From NCBI RefSeq assembly GCF_900112935.1, contig NZ_FONM01000011.1, forward strand, positions 1 to 64,000: a stretch of DNA of 64,000 nt. The letters are read 5' to 3'. Below the pieces are notes generated by a model. That model worked only from the letters and a program-made list of their open reading frames with translations, had not been told where the DNA came from and searched no databases. This DNA is from Trichococcus pasteurii (GTDB lineage Bacteria > Bacillota > Bacilli > Lactobacillales > Aerococcaceae). Below are positions 50,100 to 62,746 of the stretch, one piece after another; position 1 is the stretch's first letter; every line of letters starts with the position of its first letter. Made by a program: the position numbers and the translations under genes.

Positions 50100-50628
50100 A
50101 TATTTCACTGTTTAGACAGTCCAATACATTATAAAGAGACAGAATGTGACCTGTCAAGTAAAATTGGTTCATTTTTATTGAACTCACTGAGATATAATAG
50201 CACAAAAAATTGAAAGATAAAACACCTTTCTTGAAAAAAATTTGATTTTCACCGAAATAAAATTATCCACAACCTTTTTTTTAATACACAATGCCCCGGG
50301 ATAACTCCTGCATCCCCCTTGATTGCTCACACCTTCGATCCGATTTGTCCACATTCTTACAGCGTGTGTATTTCTGCTGGAACACCATCCCGTAAATCTG
50401 TGGAAAAGTGTATCAAAAGCCGTAACAATCAACGTTTCTGAAATCTCCAATTCCACAATAACCCGTGGATAACAACTCCATCCACAAATCTTTTCCACAC
50501 CATTTTTCAGCCTGTGGAAAACTATTTATGCACCGGTTAATTGTTTTATTCACAGATGAAAAGAGTTGTGGAAAACTTTTTGATATAATGCTAAAATAAA
50601 AAGGACTCACTAAAAGGAGGTGTCCCAT
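50100..50628. other. oriC: oriC, left part (rpmH-dnaA intergenic)
   Basis: AT-rich, gene-free stretch of about 570 bp with DnaA boxes: TTATCCACA at 50263-50271, TTATCCACG (minus) at 50464-50472, TTATTCACA at 50546-50554, and several TTTTCCACA-type boxes (50398, 50491, 50513 and 50567). Together with the dnaA-dnaN gap it forms a bipartite Firmicutes origin, like B. subtilis. Confidence 0.9.
50567..50589 (+). promoter_or_regulatory. dnaA promoter with overlapping DnaA box
   Basis: TGATATAAT (-10 TATAAT at 50584-50589) with no good -35. A DnaA-type box (TGTGGAAAA, 50567-50575) sits over the -35 area, which fits autoregulation. Confidence 0.65.
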
Positions 50629-51960
50629 TTGGATGACATCTATTCATTATGGCGTTATCTGCAAGAAAAATTTCAAGAATCCCTGTCCAAAGTCAGCTAC
50701 GATACTTGGATAGACAGCGCAGTCCCGGTCCGGCTGACTGATACGAATATCATCATCGAAGTTCCTTCTTCTTTACATAAAGATTATTGGCAAAATAACT
50801 TGATGAGCAGAATTGTCGAAGGCATCTACGAATTCAGCGGCAAAGAACTGACTCCCATTTTTATGATCAAGAATGAGGAAATGCCTGATATTGCAAAACC
50901 GACCATAAAACGCACCAACAACAATCGTCTCTTTAAGGATGCCCAATTGAACAGCAAGTATACCTTTGACACCTTTGTTATAGGAAAAGGAAACCAGATG
51001 GCTCATGCGGCTGCCCTCGTCGTGGCAGAGGAACCCGGTACAATCTACAACCCACTCTTCTTCTATGGAGGCGTCGGATTGGGAAAAACCCATTTGATGC
51101 ACGCCATCGGCCATCAAATGCTGCAACTGCGTCCAACCGCCAAGGTAAAATATGTCAGCAGCGAAACATTCGCCAATGATTTCATCAATTCCATCCAGAA
51201 TCGGACGCAAGAACAATTCCGCAATGAATACCGCAGCGTCGACTTGTTGATGGTCGATGATATTCAATTTTTTGCCGACAAAGAAGGAACACAGGAAGAA
51301 TTCTTCCATACTTTCAATGCGCTTTACGATGAACGCAAGCAGATTGTGCTGACGAGCGACCGTTTGCCGAATGAAATCCCTAAACTGCAGGAACGGCTCG
51401 TCTCCCGTTTTGCTTGGGGCTTATCGGTTGATATCACGCCGCCGGATCTGGAGACACGCATCGCCATTCTGCGCAAAAAAGCCAACAGCGAGCGCCTGGA
51501 AATTCCTGATGACACCCTCAGCTACATCGCTGGACAGATAGATTCCAACATCAGGGAACTGGAAGGCGCGCTCGTGCGGGTTCAAGCCTATTCAGCGATA
51601 CAAGGGACCGACATCACCACCAGTCTGGCAGCGGACGCTCTGAAGAGCATCATGCCTTCCGAAAAACCAAAAGCATTATCCATCTATGCCATCCAGCAAG
51701 CGGTAGGGAAATATTACCATGTGACCGTCGAGGAATTGAAAGGCAAGAAGCGCACCAAAGGGATCGTGGTGCCAAGACAAATCGCCATGTATCTTTCCCG
51801 AGTGATGACGGACAATTCCTTGCCGAAAATCGGTTCCGAATTCGGAGGCAAAGATCACACAACCGTCATTCACGCCCATGACAAGATTGCCCTTTCCGTA
51901 AAAAAAGACCCTGTTCTGCAACGCGAAATCGAGACGATCCAAAACAGTCTGAAAAAATGA
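50629..51960 (+). CDS. dnaA: Chromosomal replication initiator protein DnaA
   Basis: AAA+ initiator that binds DnaA boxes and opens oriC. Domain I (1-75, [23 protein letters not shown]), a short linker II, AAA+ domain III ([10 protein letters not shown] Walker A, LMVDDIQF Walker B), and domain IV with the box-recognition motif [15 protein letters not shown]. The start is a TTG at 50629, eight bases after AAGGAGG; a GTG at 50620 would overlap the RBS. 443 residues. Confidence 0.97.
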   Translation: MDDIYSLWRYLQEKFQESLSKVSYDTWIDSAVPVRLTDTNIIIEVPSSLHKDYWQNNLMSRIVEGIYEFSGKELTPIFMIKNEEMPDIAKPTIKRTNNNRLFKDAQLNSKYTFDTFVIGKGNQMAHAAALVVAEEPGTIYNPLFFYGGVGLGKTHLMHAIGHQMLQLRPTAKVKYVSSETFANDFINSIQNRTQEQFRNEYRSVDLLMVDDIQFFADKEGTQEEFFHTFNALYDERKQIVLTSDRLPNEIPKLQERLVSRFAWGLSVDITPPDLETRIAILRKKANSERLEIPDDTLSYIAGQIDSNIRELEGALVRVQAYSAIQGTDITTSLAADALKSIMPSEKPKALSIYAIQQAVGKYYHVTVEELKGKKRTKGIVVPRQIAMYLSRVMTDNSLPKIGSEFGGKDHTTVIHAHDKIALSVKKDPVLQREIETIQNSLKK

Positions 51961-52137
51961 TCCTCTCGCGCATTGTGGATAAGCCAATAAATAAGACGCC
52001 ATTTACGAACATGTTATCCACAGGTGGAAAACGATTGGTTTTATCGGCTTCTTTCACTTATCCACAGTATGAACAGGCCCTACTACTATTACTAATATTA
52101 TTTAATTTATATTAATTACCATCGGAGGTCCCTTATT
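51961..52137. other. oriC: oriC, right part with DnaA boxes and DnaA-trio/DUE
   Basis: dnaA-dnaN gap with three perfect DnaA boxes: 51974-51982 (minus), 52014-52022 and 52058-52066 (plus). After the last box a short GC-rich piece (CAGGCCC) leads into repeated trinucleotides CTACTACTATTACTAA and then an AT-only run (52098-52117). This matches the order DnaA box, GC-rich, DnaA-trio, unwinding element of the B. subtilis basal unwinding system. Confidence 0.88.
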
Positions 52138-53289
52138 ATGAAATTTTCCATTAATCGTCAGGTTTTGATCAAACACTTATCTGACGTACAAAGAGCTATT
52201 TCCAGCAGAACGACAATCCCTATTTTGACAGGGGTAAAAATCAGTGCTGATGAAAATGGAATCGTATTGAGCGGAAGCGACTCGGATATTTCCATCGAAA
52301 CGCTGATCCCTGTGTCGGAAGAAAATAATCAAATCGAAATCCACACACAAGGCGGCATTGTCCTGCCTGCTCGTTTCTTCAGTGAGATCGTAAAAAAATT
52401 AGCTGATGAAAAAATCACGATTGAAGTCAAAGATCACTTCCAGACAAACATCACTTCTGCAAAAGCTTCTTTCACCATCAACGGAATTGATGTAAACAAC
52501 TATCCGAATTTCCCGGTCATCGATTCGAATGAAGTCATCACCTTGCCGACCGCTTTATTCAAACAAGTGATCCAGCATACCGTTATCGCAACGTCGACAC
52601 AGGAAAGCCGTCCGATCTTGACTGGGGTGAACATGACCATCAAAGATGGGAAATTGACGGCTGTCGCTACGGACAGCCATCGTTTAAGCCAGCGCATCAT
52701 CTCGATTGCCGCTCCGGAATCACAGCTGGAAAAAACCTACAATGTCATCATTCCCGGAAAAAGCTTGGTGGAACTCTCGCGGATCGTTGAGAACCAACCA
52801 ACCATCGAAATGATGATCACGGAGAACCAAGTCCTTTTCAAAGCCGAAAATGTTTATTTCTACTCGCGCTTGCTGGAAGGCTACTATCCGGATACAAACC
52901 GGTTGATTCCGGCTAGCTCCAGCACACAGATCGTCCTGAATGCCTACGACTTGCTGCAGGCTACCGACCGTGCCTCCCTGCTTTCGCATGAAGGAAAAAA
53001 TAACGTCGTCAAATTGTCCATCGACTCAAACAAAGTTGAGTTATCAGGAAACTCACCTGAAGTCGGCAATGTGGAAGAATCCTTAGCCTATCAGTCCGCC
53101 AGTGGCGATCCGCTGGTCATATCCTTCAATCCTGATTACATGAAGGATGCGCTGCGCACATTCGGCCAACAGGATGTCCAAGTCAATTTCACTTCGGCTG
53201 TACGGCCATTCACAGTCGTGCCGGCAGATCGTGAAGACGATAACGATAATTCGTTCATCCAATTGATTACGCCTGTAAGGACTTATTGA
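52138..53289 (+). CDS. dnaN: DNA polymerase III beta subunit (sliding clamp)
   Basis: Ring clamp that tethers the polymerase to DNA. Three repeated clamp domains over 383 residues; MKFSINRQVLIKHLSDVQRA start, QDVQVNFTSAVRPFTV and a C-terminal LITPVRTY. ATG follows CGGAGG. A strong terminator follows. Confidence 0.98.
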   Translation: MKFSINRQVLIKHLSDVQRAISSRTTIPILTGVKISADENGIVLSGSDSDISIETLIPVSEENNQIEIHTQGGIVLPARFFSEIVKKLADEKITIEVKDHFQTNITSAKASFTINGIDVNNYPNFPVIDSNEVITLPTALFKQVIQHTVIATSTQESRPILTGVNMTIKDGKLTAVATDSHRLSQRIISIAAPESQLEKTYNVIIPGKSLVELSRIVENQPTIEMMITENQVLFKAENVYFYSRLLEGYYPDTNRLIPASSSTQIVLNAYDLLQATDRASLLSHEGKNNVVKLSIDSNKVELSGNSPEVGNVEESLAYQSASGDPLVISFNPDYMKDALRTFGQQDVQVNFTSAVRPFTVVPADREDDNDNSFIQLITPVRTY

Positions 53290-53306
53290 TCCGAGAGATA
53301 AAATCC

Positions 53307-53345
53307 AAAAAGCAAGGAAACGATCCGCTCGTTTCCTTGCTTTTT
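53307..53345 (+). terminator. Terminator of dnaA-dnaN
   Basis: Perfect 17-bp stem (53307-53323 with 53329-53345) ending in T5. Bidirectional in form, here acting on the plus strand. Confidence 0.9.
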
Positions 53346-53652
53346 GCTTATCTGAAAATGAAAACTTTTGGGCCTGCCGTTTTTCCTATAGGAAGAAAGT
53401 CTGCATCCACTCCATTTTTTCGTCCAAAGATAAAATGAGCGAAAAACGCGAATTTTTAATTTATAAGCCTATAGACGCTTTCGTTGGGATATAGCCAATT
53501 TGTATTGTTTTCGAAAAAAATTGAAATAAGGGCCTTTTTTTTCGCGAAAATTTGAAATTGATCAAAAAAAATAGTATAATAAACATATTAATGAGCGTTG
53601 TTGCGTGGATTTTGTTTTCCACGCTTATTTTATTGGAAAATAGGTGAATTTC
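53346..53652. other. dnaN-yaaA intergenic region with yaaA promoter
   Basis: About 300 bp, very AT-rich. TTGAAA (53552-53557), a 17-bp spacer and TATAAT (53575-53580) form a promoter for yaaA-recF-gyrBA. A hairpin GCGTGG/CCACGC (53604-53625) followed by TTATTTTATT lies just before the gene and could act as an attenuator or leader. Confidence 0.65.
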
Positions 53653-53915
53653 TTGAAAAATATTGTGAATATTGATGCAGAGTTCATTACTCTTGGTCAA
53701 CTCCTGAAACATGTCAATCTGATTTCCAGCGGAGGGATGGCCAAATGGTTCCTTTCCGAATATGTGGTGTACGTAGATAACGAAAAAGAAGACCGCAGAG
53801 GCCGCAAATTATTTCCCGGTACGATGATCGACATCCCTGGTGAAGGAACTTTCTTCATCCAGTCAACAAAATCGGATAAAGAAGAGGCTGAGCAAGACAA
53901 CAGTGAGTCCGAAGC

Positions 53916-53919
<4 letters not shown>
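53653..53919 (+). CDS. yaaA: S4-domain RNA-binding protein YaaA
   Basis: Small S4-like RNA-binding protein normally placed between dnaN and recF in Firmicutes; linked to ribosome assembly in B. subtilis. The S4 core FITLGQLLKHVNLISSGGMAKWFLSE is clear, followed by an acidic C-terminal tail (KEEAEQDNSESEA) longer than in many relatives. The start is uncertain: TTG at 53653 has AGGTG six bases upstream, while GTG at 53644 overlaps that site. It ends overlapping recF by 4 bases. Confidence 0.88.
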
Positions 53920-56979
<3,060 letters not shown>

Positions 56980-56997
56980 AAGGGGGTTGGAAATTAA

Positions 56998-59625
56998 ATG
57001 TCTGATGAAATTGAAAAAATAAATGATCAAGCCATGGAACAAAGGGAACTGAGCCATGAAATGGAAACTTCATTCCTGGAATATGCCATGAGCGTTATCG
57101 TAGCCAGGGCTTTGCCTGACGTCCGCGACGGGCTCAAGCCGGTTCATCGCCGTATCCTTTACGGCATGAGCGAATTGGGCGTTACGCCCGATAAAGCGCA
57201 CAAAAAATCCGCACGTATCGTCGGGGATGTAATGGGTAAGTACCATCCCCACGGTGACAGTGCCATCTATGAATCCATGGTGCGTATGTCCCAGGATTTC
57301 AGTTACCGTTATCCGTTGGTCGATGGGCACGGAAACTTCGGTTCCATCGATGGAGACAGTGCCGCAGCGATGCGTTATACCGAAGCGCGGATGTCAAAAA
57401 TCGCTTTGGAAATGCTGCGTGACCTCAACAAGGATACAGTCGATTACCACGATAACTATGACGGTTCCGAAAGTGAGCCCGATGTGTTGCCGGCCCGCTT
57501 CCCTAACCTGCTGGTGAATGGGGCCTCCGGTATCGCTGTTGGGATGGCTACAAATATCCCGCCGCATAATCTGACGGAAATCATTTCCGCCCTGCATATC
57601 CTGATGAATGATCCGGATGCTACGACTGCCGAATTGATGGAGGCTGTTCCTGGCCCTGATTTCCCTACTGGCGGTATCGTCATGGGCAAATCAGGCATCA
57701 GAAAAGCTTATGAAACGGGCAAAGGATCCATCATTGTCCGCGGACGTGTAGAGGTCGAAATCCTGAAAAACGGCAAAGAACGCATCATCATTTCTGAATT
57801 GCCTTACATGGTCAACAAAGCGAAATTGGTCGAACGGATTGCTGAACTGGCCCGCGATAAACGGATTGAAGGCATAACCGACTTGGCTGATGAGTCCGAC
57901 CGCGATGGTATGCGTGTCGTCATCGATGTCCGCAAAGATGTCAGCGCCAGCGTCATTCTGAATAATCTGTACAAATTGACGCCGCTCCAATCATCTTTCG
58001 GCTTCAATATGTTGGCGATCGTAAAAGGCATCCCTAAAGTACTGGGACTCAAGCAGATTTTGGTTCATTACCTGGAACACCAAGAAGAAGTCATCCGCAG
58101 AAGAGCTGCATTCGACAAACGAAAAGCGGAAGCCCGGGCGCATATCTTGGCCGGATTGCGGATCGCTTTGGATCACATCGATGAGATCGTAGCGATTCTG
58201 CGCGGTTCAACCAATGGCGATGTGGCCAAACAAATCTTCATTGAAAAATACGGTCTTTCCGACAAACAAGCGCAAGCCATTTTGGATATGCGTTTGGTGC
58301 GTCTGACCGGTTTGGAAAGAGAAAAAGTTGAAGCGGAATATGATGCGCTGATGGCCTTGATCGCTGATTTGGCTGATATTTTAGCGAATGAGCAACGTGT
58401 TTTCGACATCATCTATGCAGAATTACTTGAAATCCAAGAAAAATTCGGCGACAAACGCCGCACGGAACTGTTGGTCGGAGAAGTATTATCGCTTGAGGAT
58501 GAAGACTTGATCGAAGAGGAAGACATCGTCCTGACTTTGACCCATAACGGCTACATCAAACGTTTGCCGAACAGCGAATTCAGAGCCCAAAAACGCGGCG
58601 GACGCGGTGTCCAAGGCATGGGCATCCATGACGATGATTTCATCGAAACGCTGATTTCGGCATCGACGCATGATGTGTTGCTGTACTTCTCGAACCAAGG
58701 GAAAGTATACAAAACAAAAGGCTATGAAGTGCCTGAATACGGCCGCCAGGCAAAAGGTTTGCCGATCATCAACTTGCTGAACTTGGATGCCAACGAAAAA
58801 ATCCAAGCCATCATCAACGTCAAAGGCGGCCCGCAAGACGGGGATTACTTGTTCTTCACGACGCGGATGGGTACCGTCAAACGGACATCCGCTACGGAAT
58901 TCCAGAATATCCGCCAAAGCGGTCTGCGCGCAATCAACCTGAAGGATGAGGATGAGCTGATTAAAGTATCCTTGACTGACGGCAACCAGAACATCATAAT
59001 CGGAACGCACTTCGGCTATTCCGTAAGCTTTGATGAAAAGGATGTCCGCGATATGGGCAGGACCGCCACCGGTGTCCGCGGTGTGAAACTGAGAGAAAAT
59101 GACTATGTTGTCGGCATGGATGTGCTGAAACACGAGTCGGAAGTTCTGATCATCACGGAAAATGGTTACGGCAAACGTACGGCAGCCGATGAATATGCCA
59201 TCAAAGGACGCGGCGGCAAAGGGGTCAAAACAGCCAACATCACTGAGAAAAACGGTAAATTGGTAGGCTTGACGACTGTCTCCGGCGAAGAAGACATCAT
59301 GATCATCACAGATAAAGGCGTCATGATCCGTTTCCATGCCGACGCCATTTCCCAAACAGGCCGTGCCACTTTGGGTGTGCGCTTGATCAAGCTGGATGAT
59401 GACTCTATTGTATCGACGATGGCAAAAGTCGAACGCGAAGAGGATGAAGAAGTTGTGGCACCTCTGAATGAAGAAGTGGGTTCAGAGGGCGAAAACAGCG
59501 GCTCAGAAGCATCTGATGCAATTGAACAGGCAAATACACCAGACACAACTGAACCATCAGAAATGGCCGATAAATTGAGCGATTTCGCAGATGAACTGTT
59601 GGATGAGGAAGATTCGGAAGAATAA
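56998..59625 (+). CDS. gyrA: DNA gyrase subunit A
   Basis: Breakage-reunion subunit of gyrase. The catalytic Tyr is in [11 protein letters not shown]. The quinolone-determining region [10 protein letters not shown] has the unmutated Ser and Glu. The GyrA box is QKRGGRG (about 535), followed by the six-bladed C-terminal DNA-wrapping domain. It ends in an unusually acidic tail of about 60 residues (EREEDEE ... LLDEEDSEE). 875 residues. Follows gyrB after 18 bases with GGGGG in the gap. Confidence 0.98.
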   Translation: MSDEIEKINDQAMEQRELSHEMETSFLEYAMSVIVARALPDVRDGLKPVHRRILYGMSELGVTPDKAHKKSARIVGDVMGKYHPHGDSAIYESMVRMSQDFSYRYPLVDGHGNFGSIDGDSAAAMRYTEARMSKIALEMLRDLNKDTVDYHDNYDGSESEPDVLPARFPNLLVNGASGIAVGMATNIPPHNLTEIISALHILMNDPDATTAELMEAVPGPDFPTGGIVMGKSGIRKAYETGKGSIIVRGRVEVEILKNGKERIIISELPYMVNKAKLVERIAELARDKRIEGITDLADESDRDGMRVVIDVRKDVSASVILNNLYKLTPLQSSFGFNMLAIVKGIPKVLGLKQILVHYLEHQEEVIRRRAAFDKRKAEARAHILAGLRIALDHIDEIVAILRGSTNGDVAKQIFIEKYGLSDKQAQAILDMRLVRLTGLEREKVEAEYDALMALIADLADILANEQRVFDIIYAELLEIQEKFGDKRRTELLVGEVLSLEDEDLIEEEDIVLTLTHNGYIKRLPNSEFRAQKRGGRGVQGMGIHDDDFIETLISASTHDVLLYFSNQGKVYKTKGYEVPEYGRQAKGLPIINLLNLDANEKIQAIINVKGGPQDGDYLFFTTRMGTVKRTSATEFQNIRQSGLRAINLKDEDELIKVSLTDGNQNIIIGTHFGYSVSFDEKDVRDMGRTATGVRGVKLRENDYVVGMDVLKHESEVLIITENGYGKRTAADEYAIKGRGGKGVKTANITEKNGKLVGLTTVSGEEDIMIITDKGVMIRFHADAISQTGRATLGVRLIKLDDDSIVSTMAKVEREEDEEVVAPLNEEVGSEGENSGSEASDAIEQANTPDTTEPSEMADKLSDFADELLDEEDSEE

Positions 59626-59650
59626 AGCATCAAAAGAGAAACCGATAAAG

Positions 59651-59686
59651 AACGGGGCCGTCTCAATGTGAGATAGCCCCGTTTTT
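59651..59686 (+). terminator. Terminator of gyrA
   Basis: 14-bp stem (AACGGGGCCGTCTC with GAGATAGCCCCGTT, G-U pairs included) and T5. Confidence 0.88.
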
Positions 59687-59699
59687 AGTATACTTTGGG

Positions 59700-59970
59700 T
59701 TTCGTCTCGATCCTGCCGTCACGCCGGAGTTGCAGGATCAAGACGCTGCTCCGGTGTGGCGGCTGTTCATCGGAGGACAGAGACCATTGTTGGTCAAACC
59801 TCCGATTAAGCTGATTTCATCGGAGGAAAGCAATAAAATGTTTGCCCAACTTCGGCGAAGCCTTCGTTCGCCGGAGAAGGAGGAAAAATTCACAGACCTG
59901 ATTGCGGACTGCCCAGCGGAGGCTGGGTTCATCTGTCTGAGTTACCCCCAGTTCCAAAGTCATTGCAAAA
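59700..59970. repeat. Hairpin-rich region between gyrA and rpsF
   Basis: About 270 bp holding at least four short hairpins, several with CGGAG in a stem or loop: CACGCCGGAG/CTCCGGTGTG, ATCGGAGG/CCTCCGAT (with inner GACCA/TGGTC), TTCGGCGAA/TTCGCCGGA, and CCCAGC-GGAG-GCTGGG. GATCCTGC/GCAGGATC surrounds part of the first. No convincing ORF. Confidence 0.6.
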
Positions 59971-59976
59971 AAAAGC

Positions 59977-60005
59977 TTGCCATAAAAAATGGAATATGGT
60001 ACAAT
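59977..60005 (+). promoter_or_regulatory. rpsF promoter
   Basis: TTGCCA (59977-59982), a 17-bp spacer and TACAAT (60000-60005). Confidence 0.82.
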
Positions 60006-60009
60006 CTTT

Positions 60010-60089
60010 AGATGTGAGTAATCCTGAAAAGGTACTCTCCTTGCTCTTACAAAAGTAAGGGCCAAAGTCCACAAGGAGGTGACAGTCAA
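60010..60089 (+). promoter_or_regulatory. rpsF leader that can sequester the Shine-Dalgarno
   Basis: CTCCTTG (60037-60043) can pair with CAAGGAG (60072-60078), which is the rpsF Shine-Dalgarno. Inside lies CTCTTAC/GTAAGGG with an AAAA loop (60044-60061). The asymmetric loop CCAAAGTCCA remains on the 3' side. S6:S18 binding leaders are known here in many bacteria; I do not see the CACCG-type loop of that motif, so equivalence is unproven. Confidence 0.55.
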
Positions 60090-60383
60090 ATGAGCAATTA
60101 CGAAATCAACTACATTATCCGTCCTAACATCGAAGAAGAAGCTAAAGCAGAATTAATCGCACGTTTCGATTCTATTTTAACAGATAATGGCGCTGAAGTT
60201 ATTGAATCAAAAGACTGGGCGAAACGCCGTTTAGCTTATGAAATCAAAGATTTTCGTGAAGGTATCTACCATATCGTGAAAATTTCTGCTTCAGATGCTA
60301 AAGCAATCGACGAATTCGACCGTCTAGCAAAGATCAATAGCGATATCATTCGCCACATCGTTGTTAAAGAAGAAACTAAGTAA
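60090..60383 (+). CDS. rpsF: 30S ribosomal protein S6
   Basis: 97-residue S6: [17 protein letters not shown], the central [18 protein letters not shown] and [20 protein letters not shown] blocks. Binds 16S rRNA together with S18, encoded two genes downstream. Confidence 0.98.
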   Translation: MSNYEINYIIRPNIEEEAKAELIARFDSILTDNGAEVIESKDWAKRRLAYEIKDFREGIYHIVKISASDAKAIDEFDRLAKINSDIIRHIVVKEETK

Positions 60384-60385
60384 AG

Positions 60386-60401
60386 TGTTCCACGTGAAAC
60401 A
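60386..60401. promoter_or_regulatory. parS site between rpsF and ssb
   Basis: TGTTCCACGTGAAACA fits the B. subtilis parS consensus TGTTNCACGTGAAACA exactly. It sits directly after the rpsF stop codon. Confidence 0.85.
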
Positions 60402-60421
60402 TTTTGAAAGGAGTAAGATGA

Positions 60422-60973
60422 ATGATTAATAATGTTGTCTTAGTCGGCAGACTTACAAAAGATGTTGATTTACGCTATACATCCAGCGGCACAGCAGTCG
60501 GAACTTTCGCTCTTGCAGTAAACAGACAGTTTACTAACCAAGCAGGAGAAAGGGAAGCTGACTTCATCAATTGTGTCATTTGGAGAAAATCTGCAGAGAA
60601 TTTCGCGAATTTCACTCGTAAAGGCTCTTTAGTCGGTATCACTGGCAGAATCCAAACAAGAAATTATGATAATCAACAAGGACAGCGCGTATACGTGACT
60701 GAAGTCGTTGCAGATAATTTCACATTGTTGGAGTCGAGAACAACTACTGAACAAAGACCAAGAGAGACTGGCGCAGGTTCTTCAAATCAATCAGCTCCGA
60801 GTGCAAACTTCGGATCAAGCAAATCTTTTGAATCTAGCCAAAACCAAGGACAGTATAATAATCAATACTCTTCTCCGAAACAAAACGGTTTTTCTGATTT
60901 TAACTCAACTGCTGATCCGTTTTCATCAAACGGTGAATCAATTGACATTTCAGACGATGATTTGCCATTCTAG
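60422..60973 (+). CDS. ssb: Single-stranded DNA-binding protein
   Basis: OB-fold domain (1-108; [23 protein letters not shown] is the usual start), then a Gln/Asn/Ser-rich linker (about 110-165) and the acidic tip DISDDDLPF that recruits repair and replication partners. 183 residues. Between rpsF and rpsR, as in most Firmicutes. Confidence 0.98.
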   Translation: MINNVVLVGRLTKDVDLRYTSSGTAVGTFALAVNRQFTNQAGEREADFINCVIWRKSAENFANFTRKGSLVGITGRIQTRNYDNQQGQRVYVTEVVADNFTLLESRTTTEQRPRETGAGSSNQSAPSANFGSSKSFESSQNQGQYNNQYSSPKQNGFSDFNSTADPFSSNGESIDISDDDLPF

Positions 60974-61016
60974 TCTTTAGGACAGAATGGTTAGTTTAGG
61001 AAAAGGAGGAATTGAC

Positions 61017-61259
61017 ATGGCATTTCAACGTAACAGCAGAGGCGGACGCAAACGTAAGAAAGTTTGTTACTTCTGTGCTAACCACATTGATCATGTAGAT
61101 TACAAAGAGACTGATTTATTGAAACGTTATATATCTGAAAAAGGTAAAATTTTACCTCGTCGTGTAACAGGTACATGCGCTAAACATCAAAGAACTTTGA
61201 CTGTATCTATCAAACGTGCTCGTATCATGGCTCTTATGCCATTTACATTAGCAGAATAA
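61017..61259 (+). CDS. rpsR: 30S ribosomal protein S18
   Basis: 80-residue basic protein, with the KVCYFC motif, [25 protein letters not shown] and AKHQRTL. Start ATG at 61017 with AAAGGAGG eight bases upstream; the frame opens earlier at 60987. Confidence 0.98.
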   Translation: MAFQRNSRGGRKRKKVCYFCANHIDHVDYKETDLLKRYISEKGKILPRRVTGTCAKHQRTLTVSIKRARIMALMPFTLAE

Positions 61260-61265
61260 TATTAA

Positions 61266-61298
61266 GGGAGTCGCTTCCAGGAGCGCTCCTTTTTTTGT
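61266..61298 (+). terminator. Terminator of rpsF-ssb-rpsR
   Basis: GGGAG-CGCT/AGCG-CTCC hairpin with a one-base bulge followed by T7, right after rpsR. Confidence 0.85.
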
Positions 61299-61784
61299 AC
61301 CCAAGAACTGTAACTGGACACAGGTTGCAGCTGATATAGCCAATAACCCCCTCTTCGCCCGTCCAGGAACAACTTTACTTTTTTCCGCGCCCTATCCGAT
61401 TCTGTTGACCGATCGGCTTGTCAGTTGAGGCAAACTGCTGGCTGCACTTTTTCAAATCCTGCATCGTTCTGAGTCTCTTCTCTCCTGTTTCCTTTTGGCA
61501 TCATCGCAGCGGTTGATGCTTAACAATTTTTGTCCATCAGCCAGAGCTGATCGATCCCCTAACCCTAGCCATTATCCCATCAGAGGGATTCAGAAATGTT
61601 TTTCGGATAATTAAAAGTACAGTGACGGGCTGTTCCCCATCAACTTATAAGAGAAGGCTCTATAATGCTCTGATTGGCTCTAAATTCGCAGCAGAAACCG
61701 AAGTATACTTGGCCGAAGGTAAATAACTTAAGATAACGATGGAAAATGCTGTCAGGAGCTCAAATACTGCCAAACTGAATAAAG

Positions 61785-61840
61785 AAAAACCGAAAGCGAT
61801 ACAATGTTCCACGTGGAACATTGTATCGCTTTCGGTTTTT
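61785..61840. repeat. Perfect 56-bp palindrome centred on parS
   Basis: The 28-base left arm (61785-61812) is the exact reverse complement of the right arm (61813-61840). The middle 16 bp (61805-61820) are TGTTCCACGTGGAACA, a parS-type site. The outer ends are A5 and T5, so a transcript would make a terminator-like hairpin in either direction. Confidence 0.92.
61805..61820. promoter_or_regulatory. parS-type site in the palindrome
   Basis: TGTTCCACGTGGAACA, a perfect 16-bp palindrome. It differs from the B. subtilis consensus at one position but matches sites used by other ParB proteins. Confidence 0.75.
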
Positions 61841-62746
61841 AGGATGGCTTTCTAATCGAGTGCCGCCCTTTTCAATTGAAAGTGGGATCTCAAAAAAACA
61901 TCACCTCCGGATCTGCGCAATTGCTCGGCGTATACTTTCATCAAAAAAAATTCTGGGAGCAGGAAGAATGACTTTATCGGGAGAATACCAACAGTGCCAA
62001 AATAAGAAAATAGTAAGAATTGCTCTTCTGTTGGTGCCCTACTGCTCCCCATAGTTAATCCTGAACAGCAAACAAGTGGCAAGGAGTAAGCACACTATAC
62101 TTGCAAGCAGCGACGGAACACACTTCCCCTCTTCATCTAAACCAAGGCTAAGCAGATAGTGAGCAGTACGCCACAAAATCAGAATTTTTCAATAAAATTT
62201 TTGCAGAGAACCTGAGCGATCAGCATCAGAAGCTATCAACCCGTCTATGCGTAAAAAAGTAGCCGATTTTGAATTCAAAACTATAGAGACTATTGGTAGA
62301 GGAAAATGACGCATCTGCCTGATAAAAAGGTGCACACGCGAGCATATCCTGAAGAAAAAAAATGGATCGGCAGCACTCGAAATAATTCAGCTTCACAGTC
62401 GAAAGCAGCCATTCATTTTTTTATTCCGCTTTGAAATTCCTAAGTTGCAGCTGATCTCAAAAGATGGAAGGTCCTACAATTCCTCAGGAAATATGAAAGC
62501 TTTGATTCACTGAAAATAATCGAACCTGCTCGGAACGAGGAAAGGTTTCCTAACAATCAGGTTAATAGTACTATTCAACAGCTGAGAGGCAGCCTCTTCA
62601 CCCTTCTGTAGCCCATATGATGATCGGGTTTAATTGCGATAAATCAAAATTACAGCTCGTGCGGGAAGAGCAAGTGGGTCTCTTTTGCATACTATATCAA
62701 TGAGACAGTGTCGTAAACGCAGTGTATTTTGTTATTGTTGCTGAAG

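Noticed and set aside
61821-62054. Open frame of 77 codons to the right of rpsR
   Set aside because: It begins inside the 56-bp palindrome, has no ribosome-binding site and no recognisable family.
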